From contig CAIYOB010001197.1 of NCBI GenBank assembly GCA_903927685.1, positions 1 to 15,037 on the forward strand: a stretch of 15,037 bases of DNA, in the 5' to 3' direction. Source of the stretch: an uncultured Planctomycetaceae bacterium. Lineage in GTDB: Bacteria > Planctomycetota > Planctomycetia > Pirellulales > Pirellulaceae. A program made the position numbers and the translations under genes. The notes beneath the pieces are model-generated. The model was not told the DNA's origin. It saw only the letters and a list, made by a program, of their open reading frames with translations, and ran no database searches. This document shows, one piece after another, positions 7,585 to 15,037 of this stretch; the first letter of the stretch is position 1, and each line of letters opens with the position of its first letter.

Positions 7585-10500
7585 ATGAACCGTAGACGCA
7601 ACCGAGGCCACGGAGGTCCACGGCGGCGGCGGCTACGATTCGAGAGCTTGGAGTCCCGCCGGATGCTGGCGGTCGACTTCCTCGAATTGTCTCGCCTGTT
7701 GCCCACGACCGACGCGGCGGATACGCAGCATGGGCAGGACGGCTTTGGCATCTCGGTCGCCGTGGATGGCGACACGGCGGTCGTGGGCGCGTATTCGGAC
7801 GGCGGCGAGCGCCCTGTGGCCGGCGCGGCCTATGTCTACACGCGGACCGGCGGCACGTGGAGCCTGCAGCAGAAGCTGACGGCGTCCGATGCGCAGTATT
7901 TCGACGACTTTGGCTACGCGGTCGCCGTCAGTGGCGAGACAATCCTGGTCGGCGCCCTGCTGCACGACGGCGGCGGACTGGCGGACAGTGGCGCCGCGTA
8001 CGTCTTTACGCGGAGTGGGGCGGTCTGGGCCGAGCAGCAAAAACTGGTGGCCGGCGATGCCGGGGCGGGGGACTTGTTCGGCAGTTCCCTGACGCTCGAC
8101 GGCGACACGGCCGTCGTGGGCGCGTCAAGCGATGACACCGCGGCGGGCGCCGATGCGGGTTCGGCGTACGTTTTCGTGCGCAGCGGCGGCGTCTGGACTC
8201 AGCAACAGAAGCTGACGGCCCCCGCTGCGGCCGCGGGCGATACGTTCGGACTGGGGCTGGACCTGGACGGCACGACGGTGATTGTCGGCGCGTATCGGAA
8301 GGACGTCGGGGTCAGCGCCGATGCGGGCGCGGCGTACGTGTTCACCCAGAGCGGCACGACCTGGTCGCTGCAGCAGGCGCTGACCAGTCCCACCGCAGGC
8401 GAGGGCGACGGTTTCGGCGGCTCGGTGGCGCTCCGCGGCGACGTGGCAGTCATCGGAGCTTACAGCGACGACACGGCCGCCGGGGCCGATGCCGGTTCGG
8501 CCGAGGTGTGGACGCGCGGCGGTTCGGTGTGGACGCAACGGCAGCAACTGCTGGCCGCCGGCGGAGCGGCGAGCGACGCGTTCGGCATCTCCGTCGGGAT
8601 CGATGCCGGGACCATCCTCGTCGGCGCTCATCAGGATGACGCGGCGGGCGGCGTGGACTGCGGCTCGGTCTATGTGTTCACGGGCAGCGGCGGTACGTGG
8701 AGCCAGCAACAACAGCTAACGGCCGCTGCTGCGTCCGGCGGCGACGCGCTGGGCATCGGCGTGGCCATCGGTGGCGGGACCGTTCTCGCAGGCGCCTTTC
8801 GCGATGACACCGTGGCCGGCGTGGACGCCGGTTCGGCCTACTTCTTCTCTTGGAACGGCACGGCGTGGAACCAGTTGCAGCAGGTCTACCAGACCGACCA
8901 GGACGCGCGGAACGACACCTTCGGCACGGCGGTTTCGCTGGACGGAGGCACGCTCGTGGTCGGCGCTCCGCGGGACGACGTGGCGGGCGTCGACGCGGGG
9001 GCCGCGTACGTGTTCACGCGCAGCGGCGCCGCGTGGGCCCTGCAGCAGAAGCTGACGCCGGCGGGCCTGGGCCCTGACGATCGATTCGGTTTCGCCGTCG
9101 GCCTGCGAGGCGATACGCTGGTGGTTGGCGCTCCGCAGCACGACGCCGGGGCGATGGCCGAGGCGGGGGCCGTGTACGTGTTCACGCGCAGCGGCAGCAC
9201 GTGGACGCTCCAGCAGACGCTGGCTGCCGCGGACGCGGCCGCTGGCGACTACTTCGGCAACGCGGTTTCGCTGGGCGCCGGGACGCTGGTCGTCGGGGCC
9301 GAAGGCGATGATACCACCGCGGGTACGGATGCCGGCTCGGCGTACGTGTTCGTGCACAACGGCAGCAGTTGGACTCCGCAGCAGAAGTTGACCGCAGCGG
9401 ACGCGGCCGGCGGGGATCAGTTCGGCCACGCCGTGGCTTACGATGCGGAGACCGCTGTGATCGGGGCCTTTCGCGACGATCGCTTCGCGTCCAGCGACGC
9501 CGGCTCGGCCTATGTGTTCGTGCGGAGCGGCGCGACGTGGTCAGAGCAGCAGCACTTGACGGCCCCCGCACCCTCCTCGGCCGCCCTGTTCGGCTCGGCG
9601 GTGGCCGTTCGCGGCGAACAGGCCGTGGTGGCTGCGGAAGGCAGCGACGCGGGGTTCGTGCCGCGGGCGGGAACAGTCTACACGTTTACCCGCAGCGGTT
9701 CGGCGTGGAGCCAGCCGCAGCAGTTGGCCGCGCCGGCTCCGGCGAGTTACGATCGCTTCGGCCGCGCGGTCGCGATCGGCGAGGATCTGCTGGTGGTGGG
9801 AGCCGACCTCCGCGACGCCGCGGCCGGCGAGAACGCCGGAGCGGCGTATGTCTTTGCGTTCAGCGGCGGCGTGTGGACCCAGCATCAGCAGTTGACGGGC
9901 AGCGGCCCGTACGTCGGCGACACGTTCGGTGCTGCGGTCGCCATCAACGGTGTGACGGTCGTGGCGGGGGCGCCATCGGCGGATCAGGCAGGCGGAAATT
10001 CCGGGGCGGTGTCCGTATTCGTCCCCGACGAGAGCGTGCCTCCTGCGGTGACGGACATGATGCCATCGTTGGCCGCGAGCGGAACCTTGGACGCGGGCAC
10101 CAGGGCGCTGACCATCGAGTTCAGCGAGCCGGTCGTGGGGGGCGGCGATGCGGGCAACTACCAGCTTCGAGCGGTCGGTCCTGACGCTCTTTTGGGGACC
10201 GATGATGACGTGCTTCTGCCTCTGTCGGTGGCCCATTCCGGGACGACCGCGACGCTCACCTTCCCGGCGTTGGCCGAAAGCGTCTACCGTCTGACGGTGC
10301 GCGACACACTGATGGACGCGGCCGGGAACCGTCTGGACGGCGACAGCAACGGCATGGCCACTGGCAAGTGGGAGCAGGAGTTCACCGTTACACCGCCGAT
10401 GACCGGCCTGTTTCCGTCGAGCACGGAGTACCTCACGGGAGCCTACGCGTACCCGCAATCGCTGGCGGCCGAAGATTTCAGCGGGGATGGCATTTTCGAC

Positions 10501-13500
10501 CTGGTGGCGGTCGACAGCAGCGGGAACCTCTCGCTTTCCTTGGGGGATGGCGCCGGCGGTTTTTTCCTCGCGGGCACGTTCCGCACGGGCGGCGCAGGTC
10601 CTTCGGGGGTGGTCGTCGGCGATTTGAATGGCGATGGCGACAGCGACGTGGCGGTGGCAAATAATTCCAGTGGCAACGTCGGTGTCTTGCTCGGCAACGG
10701 CGCCGGGGGATTCACCGCGGCCGTCAGCTACCCTACCGGAGGTCTCTATCCCGGTTATGCAACGGTGGGAGATGTGAATCACGACGGGAATGCCGACCTG
10801 ATCGTTCCCAATTCGAACAGCCACAACGTGGGAGTCCTGTTGGGGGATGGAACCGGCGGATTTGCCGCAGCCTTGACATTCGCGACCGGTGGCTCGGCGC
10901 CCCAGTCGGTTGCGGTCGAGGATTTCAACGGGGATGGCAACGGCGATCTCGCCGTTGCCAACTCGACTAGCAACACCCTGGGCATCCTCTTGGGCGACGG
11001 GGCAGCCGGTTTTGGCACCGCGGTCGTGTACCCCAGCGGCGGCACCTCACCTCGAACGGTGATCGCAGGGGACTTTGACGGCGATGGGCATACCGACGTT
11101 GCCGTGACGAACAACAGCAGCCGGAACGTGAGTGTCCTGCCGGGCGACGGGGCGGGCGGATTGGGAACCGCGGTTCCGTATAACACGGTGGGTGCGTCTC
11201 CCGACGGTGTCGTCAGCGGTGATTTCAACGCTGACGGGAGCCTGGACTTGGCCGTGGGCACCAGTCCCAGCCTGGCGGTTCTGTTGGGCAGTGGGGCCGG
11301 CGGGTTTAACGCCGCGGTCACCTACTCGACGGGCGGCTCGAACCCAAAATACGTCGCCGTCGGCGATTTTGATCGTGACGGGACGCTCGATCTCGCCGCA
11401 GCCAATGCGTCGAATAGCAACGTCGGGGTGTTGTTGGGCGACGGCAGCGGTGGGTTTGGTACGGCCGCCAACTACGGATCCGGCGGCGTTTCTCCCGAGG
11501 GGGCGGCGCGCGGCGATTTCAACGGTGATGGAATCGCGGATCTGGCCGTGGCCAACAACGCGACTAACAATGTGGGGATCCTGCTTGGCAACGGGGGAGG
11601 CGGGTTCTCTGCCGCCTTGTCTTTTGCCACCGGCGGGACGTCTCCCGAGTCGGTGGCCGTGGGCGATTTCAACAGGGATGGCAAGGCCGATTTGGCGGTG
11701 ACCAATTACACCAGCAACAATGTGGGCGTGCTATTGGGCAACGGGGCCGGCGGCTTCGGCGCACCAACGACCTATGTTCCCGGTGGGATTTCTCCGTCGT
11801 TCGTGAGCGCGGGAGATTTCGACGGCGACGGAGATACAGATCTCGCCGTGACGTTGCTGACACTTCAAAAGGTGGGAATTCTCCTGAGCGACGGGGCCGG
11901 CGGATTTGCCGCCGCCGTTACCTACTCGACCGGCGGCAACAGTCCGGTCGGCGTAGCGCAGGGCGACTTCGACGCCGATGGAGACATCGACTTGGCCATC
12001 GCCAATTCGAATGGGCACAACGTGGGCGTCTTGCTGGGCAACGGGCTTGGTGGCTTCGCCGCCCCCGTCACGTACACCACCGGAAGCGGCTCGACCTATC
12101 CCAATTCGGTCGCCGTCGGGGACTTCAACGCGGACGGAAAACTCGACCTCGCTGTGGCCACTTCCGACAAGGTCGCGATCCTGTTGGGCAACGGGGTTGG
12201 CGGATTTGCTGCCGCCTCCACGTATGCGACCGGCAGCGCCACGCCGAAGTCCGTGACCGTCGGCGACTTCAACGCCGATGGCCGACAGGACGTGGCAGTT
12301 TTGGTCACCCTGAACAGCAGTTACCACGTGAGCGTCCTGGCGGGCACCGGCACCGGCGCCTTGGCCACCGGGGTTCTCCACATCCTCGGGGGGGCGTCGC
12401 CGCTGTCGCTGACCATGAGCGATTTCAATGTCGACGGAAAGGACGACCTGGCGGTCGCCAACTCGACGACGCACAACGTGAGCATCCTGTTGGGCCGAGG
12501 CGCCAGCGGCTTGGCTGCGCCCATCCCCTACGGCACCGGCGGCTCGAACTCGGTGTCTGTGGCGGTGGGGGATCTCAACGGCGATGGGAAACGCGACCTG
12601 GTCGTCGCCAATTCGGTCAGCAACAATTTGGGCATCTTGCTGGGCGATGGACTTGGTGGCTTCGCCACCGCACTCACCTACGGGGTCGGGACTTCTTCGC
12701 CTCGATCCGTGGCGATCGGTGACTTCAATCGCGATGGCAAGGCTGATGTCGCCTATGCCAGAGAGGCAACGAGCAACGTGGGCGTCTTGCTAGGCAATGG
12801 CGCAGGAGGATTCAGCAGCAGCGCCACGTATGCGAGCGGTGGGACTTCTCCACGGTCGGTCGCCGTGGGCGACTTCAACGCCGACGGGATCGCCGACCTC
12901 GCGGTTGCCAATTACAGCAGCAACAACATCGGCATTTTGCTGGGCAACGGGGCGGGCGGCTTCGCTGCTTCCGTCACATTCGCGACAGGGGGCACATCTC
13001 CCGCCGCCGTGACGGTGGGCGACCTGAACGGCGACGGCCATGACGACCTCGCCGTCGCCAACGGTCCCAGTTTCAACGTGGGCGTGTTGTTCGGGGACGG
13101 GAGCGGAAGATTTGCTGACGCGGTCACTCACCCGTTAGGATTGGCCTATCCCAAGGCGCTCGCCGTGGGCGACTTCAACGCCGACGGCCGGAACGATCTC
13201 GCCGTCGTCGCCAATGACCTGGCCATTCTGCTGGGCGAAGGCGGCGGACGTTTTGCCGCGGCGACGAACTACGCGACAGGCGGCAGCGCACCGTATGCGG
13301 TGGCGGTAGGCGACTTCAACGCCGACGGCCATGACGACCTGGCCGTTCCCCACTACTCCAGCGGCAACGTGGGAGTCGTCTTGGGCAATGGTGCCGGCGG
13401 GTTCAGCGCCGCTGCGACCTACGGTTCGGGCGGAACCTCGCCTGCGGCGGTGGCGGTGGGAGACTTTGACTCCGACGGCAGAGACGATGTCGCTGTGACC

Positions 13501-15037
13501 AACATGGGCAATCTCAAGGTCGGCGTCTTGTTGAACGCGGGGCAATATACCCCCGGCGTCCGGGAGTTGGATTCGCCGCAGGCGTTGCGTCTGCGGGTCC
13601 AAGCGACTGGTTTTGGCTCCGGCCAGTTGGTCGAATCTAGCGACGGTGCTTCGGACGGCATGGGGCGAATGGAAGTCGCCGGGCAGACGTACGCTCCGAC
13701 GACGCGGGCTGACTTCCTGGCCGACGGCGGCCGGACCGTGGTCACGCCCACCGTCGTTATTGCCGGACTGTACGCCTCGCGCGAGATCACCGTGCCGGCG
13801 ACCGGCGACGAGGGCTTTGCCCGGACCGTCGAGGTCTTCACCAATCCCACCGCCGAGCCCATCACGACTACGGTGCGGATCGTCGGCAACCTGGGCTCGG
13901 ACGCGGCCACGACGGTCTGGAAGACCTCGGACGGCGACAGCATCGTCGAACCGACCGACCAGTGGATTGGCACCGACGACGCGGATGGGACGGGAACTCC
14001 GGCTGTCATTCACTACGTCCACGGGCCAGCCGGAGTGGCGCCCACGGCCGTCGCCGTCGGCGGCGATCGGGGCGACAACATCGAGTGGACCTACGAGATC
14101 ACGGTGCCTGCTGGCGAAACGCTGCGATTGGCCCATTTCACGATCCTGGCGGCTACGCGTGTCGCGGCCGAACTGGCGGCTGCGGCGCTGGTCACCCCAA
14201 GCGGCTTCGGCGGCCAGGCGGCGACGTTCCTGACTCAGGCCGAACAGGATTCGGTGGCGAATTTCGCCTTCGACGCCTATACGATTAACGCGGACGAATT
14301 CAGCGCCAACGCCGATAACAGCATCCTCCTCACCCGCTCTGCCGGCCAAGTCGTGGTCACCGTCGCCGGAGTCACGGCGCTGAACACGCCCGCCATCCGG
14401 CTGGCGTCGCTGACAATCAACGGCCAAGCCGGCAACGACACGTTGACGATCGACTTCTCAGGCGGCAACCCCATTCCCGCGGGCGGAGTTGCGTTTCACG
14501 GCGGCGACCCGGCCAGCGGGCCGCCGGGGGATGCGCTGGTGCTGGACCAAGGGACATTCGGCGGCTTGTTCGACACGATCACGCATACGCTGGTGAACTC
14601 GAGTGACGGCAGTGTGAGCCTTGATCCGGACGGGCCCGGCGGCGTGCCGGCGTTCGTCATCACGTACACCGGACTGGAGCCGATCAGCGACAACCTGGAT
14701 GCGACGGACCGCGGGTTCTCGTACACCGGCGGCGCGGAGACGATAACGCTGGCGGACGTCGGCGGCGCGGACGGCCAGATGCGGATCGCGTCGACGCTGG
14801 GCGAATCGGTCACGTTCGCCAATCCTACGGCGTCGCTGACGGTCGCGACGACGGCCGGCAGCGGCGCCGATGTGATTCATGTCGAAGGCCTGGACGCGGC
14901 GTTCGATGCTGATTTCATCGTCGCCGCGGACGCCGACGATACGCTCCGGTTCCAGACGAATCCGACGAGCGTCGGGACCGGGGATCTCGATGTGACGGCC
15001 GGGAACCTTGTTCTCAGCAAGACCTTGTCCACGACCG
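7585..15037 (+). CDS. Giant surface protein with FG-GAP and VCBS repeat arrays (3' end outside window)
   Basis: The frame is open from ATG 7585 to the last base with no stop: at least 2484 codons, partial at the right. Order by residue: basic N-terminus and sorting motif LRFESLESRRMLA (17-29); 14 FG-GAP_2-type repeats of about 56 residues (about 33-812); Ig-like domain containing EFSEPV and AAGNRLDGD (818-938); 21 FG-GAP_3/VCBS-type repeats of about 50 residues (942-1986), each with DxxxDGxxD; a planctomycete beta domain with TTTVRIVGNLGSD and TDQWIGTDDADGTG (1994-2232); then a filament-like region with one RTX-like GQAGNDTL and GGAETITLAD (2233 on). FG-GAP-type repeats build beta-propellers, as in integrin alpha chains. 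A calcium-stabilised surface adhesin or matrix role is inferred. No enzyme domain was seen. A promoter and ribosome binding site precede it. Confidence 0.93.
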   Translation, partial: MNRRRNRGHGGPRRRRLRFESLESRRMLAVDFLELSRLLPTTDAADTQHGQDGFGISVAVDGDTAVVGAYSDGGERPVAGAAYVYTRTGGTWSLQQKLTASDAQYFDDFGYAVAVSGETILVGALLHDGGGLADSGAAYVFTRSGAVWAEQQKLVAGDAGAGDLFGSSLTLDGDTAVVGASSDDTAAGADAGSAYVFVRSGGVWTQQQKLTAPAAAAGDTFGLGLDLDGTTVIVGAYRKDVGVSADAGAAYVFTQSGTTWSLQQALTSPTAGEGDGFGGSVALRGDVAVIGAYSDDTAAGADAGSAEVWTRGGSVWTQRQQLLAAGGAASDAFGISVGIDAGTILVGAHQDDAAGGVDCGSVYVFTGSGGTWSQQQQLTAAAASGGDALGIGVAIGGGTVLAGAFRDDTVAGVDAGSAYFFSWNGTAWNQLQQVYQTDQDARNDTFGTAVSLDGGTLVVGAPRDDVAGVDAGAAYVFTRSGAAWALQQKLTPAGLGPDDRFGFAVGLRGDTLVVGAPQHDAGAMAEAGAVYVFTRSGSTWTLQQTLAAADAAAGDYFGNAVSLGAGTLVVGAEGDDTTAGTDAGSAYVFVHNGSSWTPQQKLTAADAAGGDQFGHAVAYDAETAVIGAFRDDRFASSDAGSAYVFVRSGATWSEQQHLTAPAPSSAALFGSAVAVRGEQAVVAAEGSDAGFVPRAGTVYTFTRSGSAWSQPQQLAAPAPASYDRFGRAVAIGEDLLVVGADLRDAAAGENAGAAYVFAFSGGVWTQHQQLTGSGPYVGDTFGAAVAINGVTVVAGAPSADQAGGNSGAVSVFVPDESVPPAVTDMMPSLAASGTLDAGTRALTIEFSEPVVGGGDAGNYQLRAVGPDALLGTDDDVLLPLSVAHSGTTATLTFPALAESVYRLTVRDTLMDAAGNRLDGDSNGMATGKWEQEFTVTPPMTGLFPSSTEYLTGAYAYPQSLAAEDFSGDGIFDLVAVDSSGNLSLSLGDGAGGFFLAGTFRTGGAGPSGVVVGDLNGDGDSDVAVANNSSGNVGVLLGNGAGGFTAAVSYPTGGLYPGYATVGDVNHDGNADLIVPNSNSHNVGVLLGDGTGGFAAALTFATGGSAPQSVAVEDFNGDGNGDLAVANSTSNTLGILLGDGAAGFGTAVVYPSGGTSPRTVIAGDFDGDGHTDVAVTNNSSRNVSVLPGDGAGGLGTAVPYNTVGASPDGVVSGDFNADGSLDLAVGTSPSLAVLLGSGAGGFNAAVTYSTGGSNPKYVAVGDFDRDGTLDLAAANASNSNVGVLLGDGSGGFGTAANYGSGGVSPEGAARGDFNGDGIADLAVANNATNNVGILLGNGGGGFSAALSFATGGTSPESVAVGDFNRDGKADLAVTNYTSNNVGVLLGNGAGGFGAPTTYVPGGISPSFVSAGDFDGDGDTDLAVTLLTLQKVGILLSDGAGGFAAAVTYSTGGNSPVGVAQGDFDADGDIDLAIANSNGHNVGVLLGNGLGGFAAPVTYTTGSGSTYPNSVAVGDFNADGKLDLAVATSDKVAILLGNGVGGFAAASTYATGSATPKSVTVGDFNADGRQDVAVLVTLNSSYHVSVLAGTGTGALATGVLHILGGASPLSLTMSDFNVDGKDDLAVANSTTHNVSILLGRGASGLAAPIPYGTGGSNSVSVAVGDLNGDGKRDLVVANSVSNNLGILLGDGLGGFATALTYGVGTSSPRSVAIGDFNRDGKADVAYAREATSNVGVLLGNGAGGFSSSATYASGGTSPRSVAVGDFNADGIADLAVANYSSNNIGILLGNGAGGFAASVTFATGGTSPAAVTVGDLNGDGHDDLAVANGPSFNVGVLFGDGSGRFADAVTHPLGLAYPKALAVGDFNADGRNDLAVVANDLAILLGEGGGRFAAATNYATGGSAPYAVAVGDFNADGHDDLAVPHYSSGNVGVVLGNGAGGFSAAATYGSGGTSPAAVAVGDFDSDGRDDVAVTNMGNLKVGVLLNAGQYTPGVRELDSPQALRLRVQATGFGSGQLVESSDGASDGMGRMEVAGQTYAPTTRADFLADGGRTVVTPTVVIAGLYASREITVPATGDEGFARTVEVFTNPTAEPITTTVRIVGNLGSDAATTVWKTSDGDSIVEPTDQWIGTDDADGTGTPAVIHYVHGPAGVAPTAVAVGGDRGDNIEWTYEITVPAGETLRLAHFTILAATRVAAELAAAALVTPSGFGGQAATFLTQAEQDSVANFAFDAYTINADEFSANADNSILLTRSAGQVVVTVAGVTALNTPAIRLASLTINGQAGNDTLTIDFSGGNPIPAGGVAFHGGDPASGPPGDALVLDQGTFGGLFDTITHTLVNSSDGSVSLDPDGPGGVPAFVITYTGLEPISDNLDATDRGFSYTGGAETITLADVGGADGQMRIASTLGESVTFANPTASLTVATTAGSGADVIHVEGLDAAFDADFIVAADADDTLRFQTNPTSVGTGDLDVTAGNLVLSKTLSTT
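7633..7671 (+). other. Planctomycete extracellular sorting motif (second giant protein)
   Basis: This segment encodes LRFESLESRRMLA after four consecutive arginines. It aligns with the motif of the first giant protein: R-R-L-x-F-E-x-L-E-x-R-R-(L/M)-L-A in both. No hydrophobic signal core is seen nearby. Confidence 0.85.
7681..10020 (+). repeat. 14 FG-GAP_2-type protein repeats, period about 168 bases
   Basis: Consensus: D-x-FG-x-(A/S)VA(V/L)-x-G(D/G)T-x-VVGA-x-x-DD, then DAG-(S/A)-AYVFTRSG-x-x-W-x-x-QQ(K/Q)LTA. Repeat starts (the D of D-x-FG or equivalent) are at 7738, 7906, 8071, 8239, 8407, 8575, 8743, 8914, 9079, 9247, 9415, 9583, 9751 and 9919. Spacing is 168 bases with three exceptions (165, 171, 165). 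The last repeat stops after VSVF, without its tail. The sequence before the first repeat (LPTTDAADTQHG, from 7681) resembles that missing tail. Confidence 0.9.
10036..10398 (+). other. Ig-like domain linking the two repeat arrays
   Basis: The domain starts with PPAVTDM, has IEFSEPVVGG, a DDDVLLPL strand and VYRLTVRD, and ends with DAAGNRLDGDSNG plus EQEFTV. It is an SbsA/Big_5-like domain of the kind used repeatedly in the first giant protein, where the equivalent ends are GNLLDGE, GNTLDGE and GQPLDGN. Confidence 0.7.
10408..13542 (+). repeat. 21 FG-GAP_3/VCBS-type protein repeats, period about 150 bases
   Basis: Consensus: P-x-SVAVGDFNGDG-x-x-DLAVAN, then SNNVGVLLGNGAGGFAA plus A-x-TYATGG. 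The calcium-loop aspartates start at 10474, 10621, 10771, 10921, 11071, 11221, 11365, 11515, 11665, 11815, 11965, 12121, 12265, 12421, 12571, 12721, 12871, 13021, 13171, 13312 and 13462. Every copy keeps D-x-(N/D/S)-x-DG-x-x-D. Repeats 6, 12 and 19 are short in the SNNVG loop and repeat 13 is long. The array starts with a repeat tail (FPSSTEYLTG) and ends with a repeat head (VGVLLNAG). Confidence 0.9.
13564..14278 (+). other. Planctomycete C-terminal beta-rich domain
   Basis: About 238 residues follow the repeats. Distinctive stretches are TVRIVGNLGSDAATTVW, TDQWIGTDDADGTGTP, IHYVHGPAG and AGETLRLAHFTILAAT, then GFGGQAATFL. From memory this arrangement recurs in large planctomycete surface proteins. 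No function is known to me and no catalytic residues are apparent. Confidence 0.55.

Noticed and set aside
7681..13542. Regular repeats as a CRISPR array or DNA satellite
   Set aside because: The periods are 168 and 150 bases, in frame. Conservation is at protein level with variable third positions, so these are protein repeats, not DNA repeats with spacers.
14422..14451. RTX calcium-binding nonapeptide array
   Set aside because: Only one GQAGNDTL-type copy is present. A real RTX domain needs several tandem copies.

Overview
The window is G+C-rich DNA that most probably comes from a planctomycete, likely of the Pirellulales type. The main evidence is that both giant proteins begin with an arginine-rich segment ending in LE-x-RR-(L/M)-LA, the N-terminal motif of planctomycete extracellular proteins (Pfam Planc_extracel). 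They also carry domain types typical of that phylum: dockerin and cohesin-like domains, PPC domains, SbsA-type Ig-like domains and FG-GAP/VCBS repeats. Three protein genes are supported, all on the + strand. No tRNA, rRNA, CRISPR array, IS element or phage gene was seen.

Layout: (1) 65-655 encodes a six-helix HdeD/DUF308-family membrane protein. (2) 751-7266 encodes a complete secreted mosaic protein of about 2170 residues. It has Ig-like, PPC-like, nidogen-like and MAM-like modules, then a cohesin-like, dockerin, cohesin-like C-terminal region. No catalytic domain was recognised. (3) 7267-7584 is a 318-base gap containing a good sigma70-type promoter (TTGACA, 17 bases, TATCAT) and two short direct-repeat tracts. 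(4) 7585 to the right edge is one uninterrupted reading frame of at least 2484 codons with no stop in the window. It has an N-terminal planctomycete sorting motif, 14 FG-GAP_2-type repeats, one Ig-like domain, 21 FG-GAP_3/VCBS-type repeats each with an intact DxxxDGxxD calcium-loop motif, a planctomycete beta-rich domain, and the start of a filament-like beta region that continues outside the window.

The two giant genes look like cell-surface or matrix proteins of the same export class. They share an Ig-like module and the N-terminal motif, but the promoter between them suggests that the second is transcribed on its own. The HdeD gene is probably functionally unrelated.

The points most worth a second look are these. 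Repeat counts in the last gene are exact multiples of seven (14 and 21), with the blade at each array end split in the way a closed beta-propeller requires. A compact palindromic element sits in frame inside the second cohesin-like domain of the middle gene. That gene also has a dockerin flanked by cohesin-like domains in one chain. I see no convincing evidence for a wholly new enzymatic or defence system here.
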